Shown here: positions 1 to 8,202 of the stretch, piece by piece
Numbering within the stretch: the first letter of the stretch is position 1
Layout of the letters: each line of letters starts with the position of its first letter
Source: CAZJYI01 sp964550025
GTDB lineage: Bacteria; Verrucomicrobiota; Kiritimatiellia; UBA8416; CAYOBW01
DNA: 64,000 bases
Reading direction: 5' to 3'
NCBI GenBank assembly: GCA_964550025.1
Contig: CAZJYI010000051.1
Coordinates: 1 to 64,000 of the forward strand
Notes under the pieces: generated by a model
The model's database searches: none
What the model was told of the DNA's origin: nothing
Seen by the model: the letters and a program-made list of their open reading frames with translations, nothing else
Made by a program: the position numbers and the translations under genes

Positions 1-489
1 GGCGTCATCATCTTGACGAGCAGCGCGTTCAACGCGCCATGCGCCAGGCCGCGCGCCCAGGCGTATGCAGAGCAGTTTGCGCGCGAGATAGAAGCCCTTG
101 CGCCGCGATTGCCCGGTCTGGAGCGCATGCGCCTGGTTCTCTGCTACCCGTTGCGCCGTCACGGCCGGATACTGCGCACTGCGCACGGACAACCCACTAT
201 CGCCGTCGGCGTTGCCGACCCCGACCTGGGTGTCCCGCCCCTGCACCCCGTGATGCAGGCCTGCCACGAGTTCTTCGTGCAGGAGTCCCTCCCTTCCGGG
301 GGAACGGCCGCCAACTACGCGACCGTTCCCGGGCGACACGGGTACGACGTGTTTGCCGAGGTCGAACGCAAGGCTCTGCGCAGGGGGGGCGTGTTTTTTG
401 CCGGGTCGCCATGGGAGCAAGCCTACATCCAATGGCTGGCCGTTACCTGTCCCGGGCGGACGCTGGAAGAGCTGCTCGGGGAGGAATGA
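1..489 (+). CDS. Unknown protein, 5' end outside window
   Basis: The reading frame is open from base 1 to a TGA at 487-489. A TTG at 13 could be a start, but with nothing visible upstream the gene is best treated as truncated at the window edge. The visible 163 codons encode a soluble, Arg/Ala-rich protein without signal peptide or membrane segment. I recognise no family. Notable stretches are a HGRILRTAHGQ segment and a C-terminal half rich in Gly and aromatic residues (GRHGYDVF, WEQAYIQWL). It converges on the radical SAM operon, whose stop lies only 20 bases away on the other strand, so it is not part of that operon. Codon use looks like its neighbours. Confidence 0.55.
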   Translation, partial: GVIILTSSAFNAPCARPRAQAYAEQFAREIEALAPRLPGLERMRLVLCYPLRRHGRILRTAHGQPTIAVGVADPDLGVPPLHPVMQACHEFFVQESLPSGGTAANYATVPGRHGYDVFAEVERKALRRGGVFFAGSPWEQAYIQWLAVTCPGRTLEELLGEE

Positions 490-509
490 GTCCCCGTGGA
501 TGCCGAATC

Positions 510-2657
510 TCACCCCGCCGCCGCCACGTATCGGACAGGCCCATGCCGGGATTCGTTGATACTCCCGTTCGCCATCACGAGAAGCGTCAATTGCTGGGTG
601 CCGTCCGCCTGTAACGCCGGCGCCACAAGGCGTCCGCCCTCCGGGAGCGTCCGCAGGAATGCATCGGGGACCTCGGGTAGAGCGAACGAGAAGACGACCT
701 TGTTGAAGGCGCTGTCCGGGACGAGCTGCAGAGCGTCCGCACAAAGGACTTCCACGTTGGACCGGTCCTCCAGGAGTTTGCCGGCTCTGGCGGCCAGGTC
801 AGCGTTGTACTCGATGGCAAGGACGCGTCCCGCCTCCCCGACGATGCGCGCGGCGATGGCGGCGCCGTACCCCGTGCCGGCGCCGGCATCGAGCAGGTGG
901 TCCCCTTCGCACAGGTCGAGGAGCGTGTAGTTCCGCAGGTACGCGTGCAGCGCGGAGACCGTGGCCGTCCCGTCATCGAGCAGTGCGAAACTGCGATCCA
1001 TCCACGACGCGGCAACGTCGGCTTCGCGCACGTAGCGTTCGCGTGGTTCCGCCGCGACGGCGGATCGAACGCGCTCGGGGACGGTGAGTTCCGAGTGCGC
1101 GACGGCGTCATCCGCCGCCCCCGTCCGTGCTTCCCGGAACAGTGCCGCACAGTGCCCGTCCGTTGCCATGTTGCCGTCTCCGTGCCCGGTGAGCCTCTGC
1201 CAGAGATGATAGTCGGACAGCGTGCGCAGTCGCGCGCCGGGAGAAAGCTGCTCGACGGCCGTGTCCACGCTGCGTCGGAAGTAACCGCGTTCCGGTCCGG
1301 CGTAGTCGAAACTGTCCGCGATGCCCTCGACGATCGGCTTGAACAGCTCTGCCGCCAACGCTTCGCGCTGACGGTAACTCAGTGTGCGCGACGGGTCCAC
1401 CCACTCGGAGCAGAACGCCTGCTCGGAGTAGTTCCACCATCGGGGCCGGTGCACGCGCGTTCCGAACCGCTCGCCGTACGCATCCAGTTCCCGGTCGATG
1501 ACGGATCCGGGATAGAAGCGGTACGGATCGATAGAGAGAAAACCGGTCAGGCGCCGTGTGCCCAGGTAGAGTTGCCGGACAAAACCGGCCGAGCGTTCCA
1601 GCGATTCCGCGGTTTCGCCCGGGTGGCCCGTGATCAGGTTGGCTCCCCATGGGAAATCGATTCGGCCGGCTTCATCCGCCATGGCCGTGAACCGCTCGTA
1701 GAACACCGCGGGATCACGCGCCTTGGCCGTCAGCCGAAGAATCCCCGGATCGCCGGATTCGAGCCCGAAACCGAGCCCGAAGTTGGCATCGCGATAGCGT
1801 TCCAGATCTCCCTCATCCAGGATGTCGACGCGGCTCAGTGCCCATATCTTGGCGATCCCAAAATCGCCGTTCGAGAGGCGTTCGAGCATTTCACGGCGCC
1901 AGGCCGCTTCCAGGCCGAACAGCGCGTCGGCGAGGAAGACGGTGCGTCCGCGAAGTCCCAGCCACGCATCAAGGGCGCGGATCTCCGCCTCCGCTCGGGC
2001 GGGCGACCAGGCTCGCCAGCGTCCCTTTCCCTTCGCGCGCTCCATGCAGAAGCTGCACGCGAAGGAGCAGCCGCGGCTCAGGAACAGCGTGACCTGGCCC
2101 TGTGCGCGTTGGAACAGCGGCAGGTAGCGGTCCAGCAGGCACCAGTCCATTGGCGGCAATGTGTCAAGATCCTCCAGGGGCTCAGGCCCCAACACCGCGT
2201 CGGGCAACCGGCTCTCGGTGCGTGCGGCTTCTACGATGCGGGCCATGGGGCGCTCCCCCTCGCCGACAACGACGTGGTCGAACGGCGACGTCTCGTCGAG
2301 CCGCGATCCCGGGAGGTTGAGGAAGTCGCCCGGGCGGGCGCTGGGGTGATAGCCGCCGGCTACGAAGATAGCGCGCGGGTTATGCCGACGCATCTCCTGC
2401 GCCAGGTAGTAGGTCCGGAGGTACTCGTAGGAACTGTAGCAGGAGAAACCGACAACGTCGTGGTTGCCCGAAGAGAGGCGCGCGACGGCGTCGCTGTCGA
2501 GATGGGCCTCGTAGGCGAGGTCGACGACCTCGACCGAAGCCTCCGTTCGCTGCTGGATGTACGAGCCAAGGGCAACGAGATGGGCGTTGCCGAAGTTGCC
2601 GTGGGAGCCGGTGGCGAGGCCCGGGGCGACCAGGAGAACCGACGGACGCTTAGGCAC
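510..2657 (-). CDS. B12-binding radical SAM enzyme fused to a PCMT-like methyltransferase domain
   Basis: This is a 715-residue fusion. Residues 5-140 look like a cobalamin-binding Rossmann domain (VLLVAPG, then DVVGFSCYSS and FVAGGYHPS). The radical SAM core follows with the [4Fe-4S] motif CxxxCxxC at Cys197, Cys201 and Cys204. After a variable middle, about residues 520-700 match protein-L-isoaspartate O-methyltransferases: a RERYV element, a SAM-binding glycine loop (LLDAGAGTGYGAA) and a GGRLVAP strand. B12 radical SAM enzymes often methylate unactivated carbons. PCMT-type domains make carboxylate methyl esters and occur in some RiPP pathways. The start is GTG, 6 bases after the stop of the Cys-repeat peptide gene, so the three genes form one operon. 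I infer that it modifies that peptide. The exact reaction cannot be read from sequence. Confidence 0.85.
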   Translation of the reverse strand: MPKRPSVLLVAPGLATGSHGNFGNAHLVALGSYIQQRTEASVEVVDLAYEAHLDSDAVARLSSGNHDVVGFSCYSSYEYLRTYYLAQEMRRHNPRAIFVAGGYHPSARPGDFLNLPGSRLDETSPFDHVVVGEGERPMARIVEAARTESRLPDAVLGPEPLEDLDTLPPMDWCLLDRYLPLFQRAQGQVTLFLSRGCSFACSFCMERAKGKGRWRAWSPARAEAEIRALDAWLGLRGRTVFLADALFGLEAAWRREMLERLSNGDFGIAKIWALSRVDILDEGDLERYRDANFGLGFGLESGDPGILRLTAKARDPAVFYERFTAMADEAGRIDFPWGANLITGHPGETAESLERSAGFVRQLYLGTRRLTGFLSIDPYRFYPGSVIDRELDAYGERFGTRVHRPRWWNYSEQAFCSEWVDPSRTLSYRQREALAAELFKPIVEGIADSFDYAGPERGYFRRSVDTAVEQLSPGARLRTLSDYHLWQRLTGHGDGNMATDGHCAALFREARTGAADDAVAHSELTVPERVRSAVAAEPRERYVREADVAASWMDRSFALLDDGTATVSALHAYLRNYTLLDLCEGDHLLDAGAGTGYGAAIAARIVGEAGRVLAIEYNADLAARAGKLLEDRSNVEVLCADALQLVPDSAFNKVVFSFALPEVPDAFLRTLPEGGRLVAPALQADGTQQLTLLVMANGSINESRHGPVRYVAAAG

Positions 2658-2663
2658 GGCGGA

Positions 2664-3173
2664 TTACTCTTGTATCATGACCGAGAGGCAAATCTGCGGC
2701 TCGGGCTCGGGGGGCGGCTTCGGCTTGGCCGGCGGCTTGTAAGGCGGGCTGAGGCACGGCTGCGGTTTTGGCTGCGTCTTTTCGACCGGCGGTCTGAGGC
2801 AGGGCTGTGGCTTTGGCGGTGTCTTTTCGACCGGCGGTTTGAGGCACGGTTGCGGCTTTGGCGGCGCTACCTTAAGACACGGTTGCGGTTTCGGCGGCTC
2901 GGAGGCCACGTCCAGGCAAGGCTGCGGCTCGGGCGCTTGTACCTCCAGGCAGGGCTGCGGTTCCGGCGGTTCGGCCGGGGTCAGGCAGGGCTGCGGTTCA
3001 GGCGGCTCGGACACGGACAGGCAGGGCTTGGGTTCCTTGCCGCAACCTGACAATCCGGCACTGACACCGACGCCGGCGAGTGCCGAGCGAATGAGAAGGT
3101 CCCTTCGGCTCATGATTTCATGCGTGTCGCGGTCCGTCCCGCCCGTGTCCGTTTTGTGTTCCTGATCGTTCAT
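2664..3173 (-). CDS. Tat-lipoprotein-like peptide with nine Cys-Leu repeats; putative radical SAM substrate
   Basis: This 169-residue protein has low complexity after residue 45. Residues 21-45 read as a twin-arginine signal (SRRDLL, then a hydrophobic stretch) ending in a lipobox-like LSGC with Cys44. Then come nine Cys-Leu units, seven of them exactly PQPCL. The repeat cysteines are at 51, 63, 75, 86, 99, 110, 125, 140 and 162, with spacing 11-15 and a last gap of 22. The rest is Pro/Glu/Lys spacer, shifting from acidic (EPQPCL) to basic (KPQPCL) along the chain. The start ATG overlaps the stop of the upstream radical SAM/SPASM gene (ATGA), which indicates translational coupling. Met21 is a possible alternative start. 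I infer a multi-core modified peptide carried on an exported lipoprotein. A plain Pro-rich surface lipoprotein is the alternative. I know no described family with this repeat. Confidence 0.8.
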   Translation of the reverse strand: MNDQEHKTDTGGTDRDTHEIMSRRDLLIRSALAGVGVSAGLSGCGKEPKPCLSVSEPPEPQPCLTPAEPPEPQPCLEVQAPEPQPCLDVASEPPKPQPCLKVAPPKPQPCLKPPVEKTPPKPQPCLRPPVEKTQPKPQPCLSPPYKPPAKPKPPPEPEPQICLSVMIQE

Positions 3174-4264
3174 AGCTGGTGCCTCCCCGTTGTGTCGACA
3201 GTATTGCGCAGACGGTCCGCGTAGTCAACCATGACGTGCTGTGCAAGAAAGGGGTCGAGAGCGTCCGGTTCTCCGAAGGCCCACAGCGCCGCCGCGCGGC
3301 ATCCGCCACGGCACGTCTGCTTCCGCGGGCACGGGGTGCAGAACGCGGGGGCGCGCGTATCGGCCATCTCGCGACGCGAGCGCTCGATCAGCGTGGTGAT
3401 GCGCTCTTCGCGCAGGTTGCCGAGGTGTCGTGGATGGACCGTGCAGTACTTGAGCCTGCCATCGCCCGTGATCGCGTACTCGGCCTTGTCCGTGCCCGCG
3501 CTACACGCACCGAACCGCACGTGGGGATAGTCCGTGTGCGCGATCATGCAGTCGGGAATCGGCATGGTGCAGACAACCGGCAGGTCGTGTTGGACGGCGA
3601 ACGCCTCGGCCTGGGAGAGTGCCGTCAGAACCTGGGTGCGCGTCGGCATGAGGCGGGCGGCGTGTGCCAGGGCGTGTCCCGACGGGTTGAAACGGTTGAA
3701 GGCCATGTGGTGCGTGGCGCCGGTCTCGAACAAAGCGCCCATCGTGAGGAGCGCGATGCCGTGGTTCTCCGCCGTGCACAGAAACGACCCTCCGACGGCA
3801 ACGCCGTTATCTGCCAGTTCCCGAATGCCGCGGCACGCGGCTTCAAAGGCGCCGCCGCCGCACAGCGCGTCATGCGTCTCGGCCGTGGCACCGGTCAGCG
3901 TCACCTGGACGTAATGCACTCTGAGCACGGTTAGCGCACGCGCCAGCTCAGCCGTCACCAGCCCGGCGTTAGAAATCAGCGTGACGCCGCAACCGCGCCC
4001 GTTGACATGCGCGATGAGCTCGAGAAGGTCTGACCGCGTGAACGGCTCGCCCCCCGTGAGCGTGAAGTGCCCGACATCGGCGTCCTCCAGGACGCGGTCG
4101 ACCAGCTCGGTGAGCACGCACAGCTCGGGTACGCGGGCCGCACCCGCCCCCTTGTCCTCGCCGCGCCACGCGTTGTAGCAGTAGCTGCACCGCTGGTTGC
4201 AGCGCGGCGTGACCTCCAGTGCGAGGGAGGGGAGCCGTGGTCTGGAAGTCTCTCTGCCGCTCAT
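3170..4264 (-). CDS. Radical SAM/SPASM peptide-modifying enzyme
   Basis: The radical SAM motif CxxxCxxC lies at Cys22, Cys26 and Cys29 (start of a TPRCNQRC segment), followed by a GGEPF element. The C-terminal SPASM region shows GxxxxC (GRLKYC) and CxxCxxxxxCxxxC (CTPCPRKQTCRGGC), the ligands for auxiliary [4Fe-4S] clusters. SPASM proteins typically modify ribosomal peptides: thioether or C–C crosslinks, or cofactor precursors. I chose the ATG at 4264 (364 aa) because it is close to the radical SAM motif and has GAGG three bases upstream. An ATG at 4299 is also possible. The longest frame, from 4414, would start upstream of the predicted promoter (4335-4364) and adds unusual Arg-rich sequence. 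First gene of the operon; its substrate is probably the next gene product. Confidence 0.88.
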   Translation of the reverse strand: MSGRETSRPRLPSLALEVTPRCNQRCSYCYNAWRGEDKGAGAARVPELCVLTELVDRVLEDADVGHFTLTGGEPFTRSDLLELIAHVNGRGCGVTLISNAGLVTAELARALTVLRVHYVQVTLTGATAETHDALCGGGAFEAACRGIRELADNGVAVGGSFLCTAENHGIALLTMGALFETGATHHMAFNRFNPSGHALAHAARLMPTRTQVLTALSQAEAFAVQHDLPVVCTMPIPDCMIAHTDYPHVRFGACSAGTDKAEYAITGDGRLKYCTVHPRHLGNLREERITTLIERSRREMADTRAPAFCTPCPRKQTCRGGCRAAALWAFGEPDALDPFLAQHVMVDYADRLRNTVDTTGRHQL

Positions 4265-4334
4265 AGGCCTCGCGGGGTTTTGTGGTGACTCACGCACCAT
4301 CCCGGGGTTCGGTCTGGTTGCCGCATCCACGAGG

Positions 4335-4364
4335 ATAGTAACGCACAAAGCCCGACGGCGGCAA
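4335..4364 (-). promoter_or_regulatory. Predicted sigma70-type promoter of the radical SAM/Cys-repeat operon
   Basis: On the minus strand, TTGCCG (4359-4364) and TACTAT (4335-4340) are separated by 18 bases. Transcription from here would begin near 4328, giving a leader of roughly 30-65 bases to the starts at 4299 or 4264. It would exclude the longer upstream starts. This is a motif match only. Confidence 0.4.
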
Positions 4365-4445
4365 AGAGCAAGTCGTGATAACGGCCCGCGCCCTTTCCAA
4401 TCCCGTCTTGGCAACTTGGCGCAGTTCTGCTAGGCTGGCGCCACG

Positions 4446-6065
4446 ATGGATGCCGTAACCAAGAAGATCTGCGGATTGCTGGACAGCCCCGACAACGTGA
4501 AGCGGTGCGCGGCGGCGATCACGCTGGCCGAGCTCAAGCCGAAAGGCGCTGACGTTGTCAAGGCGCTGGGCGAAGCGTTGGCCGAGGCCAACCAGATGCT
4601 CTCGGGCTACATCCTGGACGCGCTAGAGGCGGTCGCGTCCAAAGCTGCCGTGCCCTACGTTTTGCCATTACTTGAGTCGGAAGACATGGCCACGAAACTG
4701 CGCGCCGTTTCGATCCTGTCCAAGGCAGGTGGCGCGATCGTGGCGGAAGTCAAGCGGCGCTTGCCTACGGCCCGGCGGCGCGAGAAGGTCCTGCTGGCGG
4801 ACCTGCTGGCCCGTATCCACACGGCGACGGCATTCGGTGTGCTGCTCAGCCTGCTGCTCGAGCGGGAACTCGACATCGTCAAGGAGGTGTGCGAAGCCGT
4901 CCATCGCCACGTGGGAGACGCCACGCCCGCCCAACGCGCGGCGCTTCACAAGCAGGTGATGGCGTTCCTCAAGGCGCAAGGCAAGGAACCGCGTGAGAGG
5001 GTGTTGACGTCCTGTCTGCTGATTCTCGGCCACCTCGGGCACACGCAGGCGCGAACGATTCTGCTGAAGTACTCGGCGCCCGACTTTTCGCCCTACGTGC
5101 GCCGGCACGCCCTGGTCGCGCTGCGGGGACTTGAGATCACGGGGGCGGCCGTGCCCCCCGTTCTCCGTCAACTGATGCCGTATCTGGAAGATGCCGATGA
5201 GGACGTCGCGCGGCTTGCTCTCGATGTTCTCAGCCGTCTTCCCGTGTCCGGGGCGGCCGCCACGCAGTGGACCAAACTCCTTGCCAGTCAACACGGGCGC
5301 GTGCGGGCCTTCGCCGCCAGCCGGCTCGCAGAGGCGGCTACGCCCGCTGCCCGCCGCAAGCTTCTGGCCCTGCTGTCGCACGAAGATACGACGGTGCGCG
5401 AGGTCGCCGCTCGCTCTCTCGCTCGCGACGAGTCGGCGACGGGGCTCCTGCTCGGCGCCCTGTTGAAGGCCTCCGAGGCGGAAGCCGCCTGGCAGTTGGC
5501 CAAGATCCTGAAGCCTCACGCTGAGAGAATTCGCAAGAAGACCCTCGAGCAACTCGCGTCCGAGACAGCGACGGCGCTGAAAGAGGGCCTCGCCACAAAT
5601 GAAGCACTTCTATACGTGCTTCGCCATGCCGATTCGTTGGCGTCGGACGCCATTCTCCTTGAAGCCGGCATGAAGTTTCGCCGCGCGAAGCAATGGGAAC
5701 GCGCGGTGGATTGCCTGAGGCGCCTGCTGCACTCCGACGCGTTTGACGAGGAAAGCGGCTACGCGCTGAGTGTGTGCAACCTCAAGCTGTCGCAGAAGGT
5801 TCTCGATCCGCACGTGCGCGCGGAGGACTACGCGCTTCGCGGTCTACAGACCTTGTTCCGCAACCGGTCGTTCGGGCTGCTCGACAGGTTGAAGAAGGAC
5901 AAGACTCTCGATGCGGAAGATCTCTTCTACACCGCGTTCCACTTCTCCGAGTCGCTTGGCGACATCCAGGAGCTCGGCCGGGAATTGCTTCAGCACGTTG
6001 CCAAAACGTGGCCCCGGACCAGGGAAGGCAAAGCCGCGAAGAGCAAACTGAAGCTATTGACGTGA
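4446..6065 (+). CDS. HEAT-repeat protein
   Basis: This 539-residue protein is almost wholly alpha-helical, with repeated helix pairs of the HEAT/PBS-lyase type (for example AAAITLAEL, LRAVSILSKAG, RRHALVALRGL, VRAFAASRLAEAA, VREVAARSLARDE). There is no signal peptide or catalytic motif. Such proteins act as scaffolds or protein-interaction platforms, and the partner cannot be told from sequence. The C-terminal 150 residues lose the repeat pattern and look TPR-like (AKQWERAVDCLRRLL). The start ATG is at 4446; TTGGCA and TAGGCT spaced 17 bases apart just upstream are a weak promoter candidate. It diverges from the radical SAM operon and converges on the ABC transporter operon, with a hairpin-bearing gap between. 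Confidence 0.75.
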   Translation: MDAVTKKICGLLDSPDNVKRCAAAITLAELKPKGADVVKALGEALAEANQMLSGYILDALEAVASKAAVPYVLPLLESEDMATKLRAVSILSKAGGAIVAEVKRRLPTARRREKVLLADLLARIHTATAFGVLLSLLLERELDIVKEVCEAVHRHVGDATPAQRAALHKQVMAFLKAQGKEPRERVLTSCLLILGHLGHTQARTILLKYSAPDFSPYVRRHALVALRGLEITGAAVPPVLRQLMPYLEDADEDVARLALDVLSRLPVSGAAATQWTKLLASQHGRVRAFAASRLAEAATPAARRKLLALLSHEDTTVREVAARSLARDESATGLLLGALLKASEAEAAWQLAKILKPHAERIRKKTLEQLASETATALKEGLATNEALLYVLRHADSLASDAILLEAGMKFRRAKQWERAVDCLRRLLHSDAFDEESGYALSVCNLKLSQKVLDPHVRAEDYALRGLQTLFRNRSFGLLDRLKKDKTLDAEDLFYTAFHFSESLGDIQELGRELLQHVAKTWPRTREGKAAKSKLKLLT

Positions 6066-6103
6066 CCTCTCCGAGACGGCATCCGGGTTCCGCCGTTCGT
6101 AGT

Positions 6104-6172
6104 GCGCCCGTAAGGGCGTCCCCATGGCACGAGGGAAGGGACGTGCGTGGCGAGGGACGCCCTTACGGGCGC
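6104..6172. repeat. Perfect 19-bp inverted repeat (REP/BIME-like hairpin)
   Basis: The arm 6104-6122 (GCGCCCGTAAGGGCGTCCC) is perfectly complementary to 6154-6172, with a 31-base loop whose own ends also pair weakly. It lies between two convergent genes, so it could stop transcription from both sides, although no T-run follows. The inner CGTAAGGGCG resembles the REP copies inside the transposase gene at 21885-22901, which suggests a paired REP element. Confidence 0.7.
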
Positions 6173-6232
6173 GCTGCAAACCGTTATGCTAGGCAAGGGC
6201 GGGCCACAGGTGTTCTCTTCCTTGCTCTCGCG

Positions 6233-6268
6233 GTGGATGATTGCGCGCGACGAGTACGGTGGACGATA
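6233..6268 (+). repeat. Dispersed GACGAT-type intergenic repeat, copy 1
   Basis: This sequence of the form GTGGAYGATTGCGNGCGACGA..ACGGTGGACGAT recurs at 12399-12435, 15005-15041 and (inverted) 17587-17621. All copies are intergenic. This copy is the most diverged. Confidence 0.6.
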
Positions 6269-6298
6269 GGGAGGGCGGGCGCCTTCCACGTCGGGGCC

Positions 6299-7339
6299 TC
6301 ACCCCAGCACATGCACGTCGCCGGGCGCCACGGCGAGGGCATATTCGCGGCCCGGTTCGAGGTCCGGCGTTTCGCTGTGCATGGGTGCGAAAACGATGAT
6401 CGGCACACCCGCATCGAACTCCAGTCGCTGATACACGCCGCGGTCCGCGATGTCCACCAGCCATGCGGTAACGGCATGCCCGTTCGCTTCGCTCAAAGAC
6501 GCGACGCGGAAATGCTCGGGGCGCACCATGAAGCGCACTGAGCCCCGGTGTCTCCCCCGCGCACGCATCCGGTGATCGCAGAAGGTGAGGAGCGACTCGT
6601 CCTCAGCCAGTGGTTCGGCCGTGGCTTCGACGATGTTCTCTGCGCGCAGGAAGCGGGCCACGGTTTCGTTGACCGGCCGGCGGAGCAGTTCGCCCATTGG
6701 TGCGCACTGCTGCAGCTTCCCGTGGTCGAGAACGGCGGCCCAGTCCGAGACCGCCAGCGCCTCTTCCAGGTTGTGGCTGATGTGAATGGTTGTGATGCCC
6801 AGTTCACGCTGGAACGTACGCAGATCGCGGCAGACCCGTTCGCGTAGTCCCTCGTCGAGGGCGCTGACGGGTTCGTCGAGCAGGAGTACGCCCGGCTTGG
6901 TCGCCAAGGCGCGCGCAAGCGCCACGCGTTGCTGCTCGCCTCCCGAGAGCGTTCGGGGCCAACGGTCCAGCAGATGGCCGATGTGCAGAAGATCGATGAC
7001 CCACTGCACGTCGGCGCGGGCTCCCGTGCGTCCCGCCCCCCGCGCCCGGATGCCGAAGGTGATGTTGTCGATAACGCGTTTCGTCGGGAACAGCAGGTAG
7101 TCCTGCGGAACGTATCCCACCCGCCGGTTGCGGGGATCCTCCAGCGTGACGTCCTTCCCCTCGATCAGGATGCGGCCGGCTGTGGCTGGACGCAGACCGC
7201 AGATTGTTTCGACGAATACCGACTTACCGGATCCCGGCGGTCCGAGCAGGACGCCGTAGGAGCCCGCCGGGCCCGTGAGGTCTATGCTCCCCAGGCGGAA
7301 CTCCCCGGCCGTCGTTTCCAGTTGTTCAACCTGCAGCAT
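6299..7339 (-). CDS. Molybdate/tungstate-type ABC transporter ATP-binding protein
   Basis: This 346-residue ABC ATPase has Walker A GPPGSGKS, signature LSGGEQQR, Walker B VLLLDEP followed by an SALDE D-loop, and H-loop HISH. The C-terminal third (from about residue 240) looks like a TOBE-type regulatory domain, as in ModC and other anion importers. It is the last gene of the four-gene operon and starts 4 bases after the permease stop. The inferred job is to power uptake of an oxyanion delivered by the two-domain binding protein. Molybdate or tungstate is the best guess from family resemblance of all three components. Sulfate or iron importers are the alternative. Confidence 0.85.
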   Translation of the reverse strand: MLQVEQLETTAGEFRLGSIDLTGPAGSYGVLLGPPGSGKSVFVETICGLRPATAGRILIEGKDVTLEDPRNRRVGYVPQDYLLFPTKRVIDNITFGIRARGAGRTGARADVQWVIDLLHIGHLLDRWPRTLSGGEQQRVALARALATKPGVLLLDEPVSALDEGLRERVCRDLRTFQRELGITTIHISHNLEEALAVSDWAAVLDHGKLQQCAPMGELLRRPVNETVARFLRAENIVEATAEPLAEDESLLTFCDHRMRARGRHRGSVRFMVRPEHFRVASLSEANGHAVTAWLVDIADRGVYQRLEFDAGVPIIVFAPMHSETPDLEPGREYALAVAPGDVHVLG

Positions 7340-7343
7340 TCGT

Positions 7344-8189
7344 CTACACCCTCGTCATCCGTTCGACTTCGTCGTCGCCACCGGCCAGCTTGACGATCAA
7401 CAGCACCAGTGCCGCCATCGCGATCATCATCAGCGATACGGCCAGGGCGGCTTCGAGACGCCCCACACTCATCTCGAGGTACATCCGCGTCGACAGGACT
7501 TCGGTGTAGCCGGATGTCGATCCCACGAAGGCGATGATTGGCCCGTACAACGCCAGGGCGCGCGCCCAGACGATGACCAGCGCGGCAACGAGGCTGTTGC
7601 GCGCAGTGGGCAGCGTAACCGTGAAGAAGGCCCGTGCCCGTGTGCAGCCCAGCGTTCGGGCCACGGCCGGCAGGCGAGGGTCGAGATTGTCGAATGTGCC
7701 TTTGAGCATACGGGTGCCGTATGCCGCGGCGATAAGAACCTGGACCAGCACGATGCCGGCGGGCTCGTGCACGAAGTGCATCCCGATGGCCCGCAACGTG
7801 GGCCCGACGAATGTGCGCTGGAAGAGCACCAGTAGGCTGATGCCGAAGAGCAGCGGCGGCAGCAGGATGGGAATGTCGATCAGGGCGTCGAGTGCCTTGA
7901 CGCCCATGAACCGCCTGCGGCTCAGTAGATAGCCCGAGGGCACGGCGATGGCCATGGCGATGACGGCCGAGACGCTCGATGTCCACACGCTGAGCCACAC
8001 GGCGTGCAGGACATCGGGGTCACGGATGCTCTCGAGGAACTGGAGACGCCCCGTTGGCGTGCCGCCGACGATCAGGAAGTTGGCGACAATGATCCCCGCG
8101 ATGAAGAAGACGTACAGCCCCAGCATCGCGCCGAACACGATGTTCAGCGCGGATAGCGAGGTGCGGCGTGGGGAACCGTGCGATGGCAT
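7344..8189 (-). CDS. Molybdate/tungstate-type ABC transporter permease
   Basis: This 281-residue inner-membrane protein has about six hydrophobic segments (first around residues 14-40, MLGLYVFFIAGIIVANFLIV). It carries the EAA-type cytoplasmic loop of binding-protein-dependent permeases (around AARTLGCTRARAFFTVTLP), which contacts the ATPase. The length fits ModB/WtpB/CysT-like permeases. It lies 13 bases after the binding-protein gene and 4 bases before the ATPase gene. One permease gene suggests a homodimeric pore. Confidence 0.85.
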   Translation of the reverse strand: MPSHGSPRRTSLSALNIVFGAMLGLYVFFIAGIIVANFLIVGGTPTGRLQFLESIRDPDVLHAVWLSVWTSSVSAVIAMAIAVPSGYLLSRRRFMGVKALDALIDIPILLPPLLFGISLLVLFQRTFVGPTLRAIGMHFVHEPAGIVLVQVLIAAAYGTRMLKGTFDNLDPRLPAVARTLGCTRARAFFTVTLPTARNSLVAALVIVWARALALYGPIIAFVGSTSGYTEVLSTRMYLEMSVGRLEAALAVSLMMIAMAALVLLIVKLAGGDDEVERMTRV

Positions 8190-8202
8190 CTCGACTCTGT
8201 AG

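Noticed and set aside
897..3050. 717-codon open frame antisense to the radical SAM gene and the Cys-repeat gene
   Set aside because: Its translation is Arg/Gly/Leu low complexity that mirrors the proline/cysteine codons of the peptide gene. The minus-strand genes have domains, overlaps and a promoter.
3170..4414. Radical SAM/SPASM gene starting at 4414
   Set aside because: The extra 50 residues are Arg-rich and unlike the family, would start only 31 bases from the divergent gene, and precede the predicted promoter.
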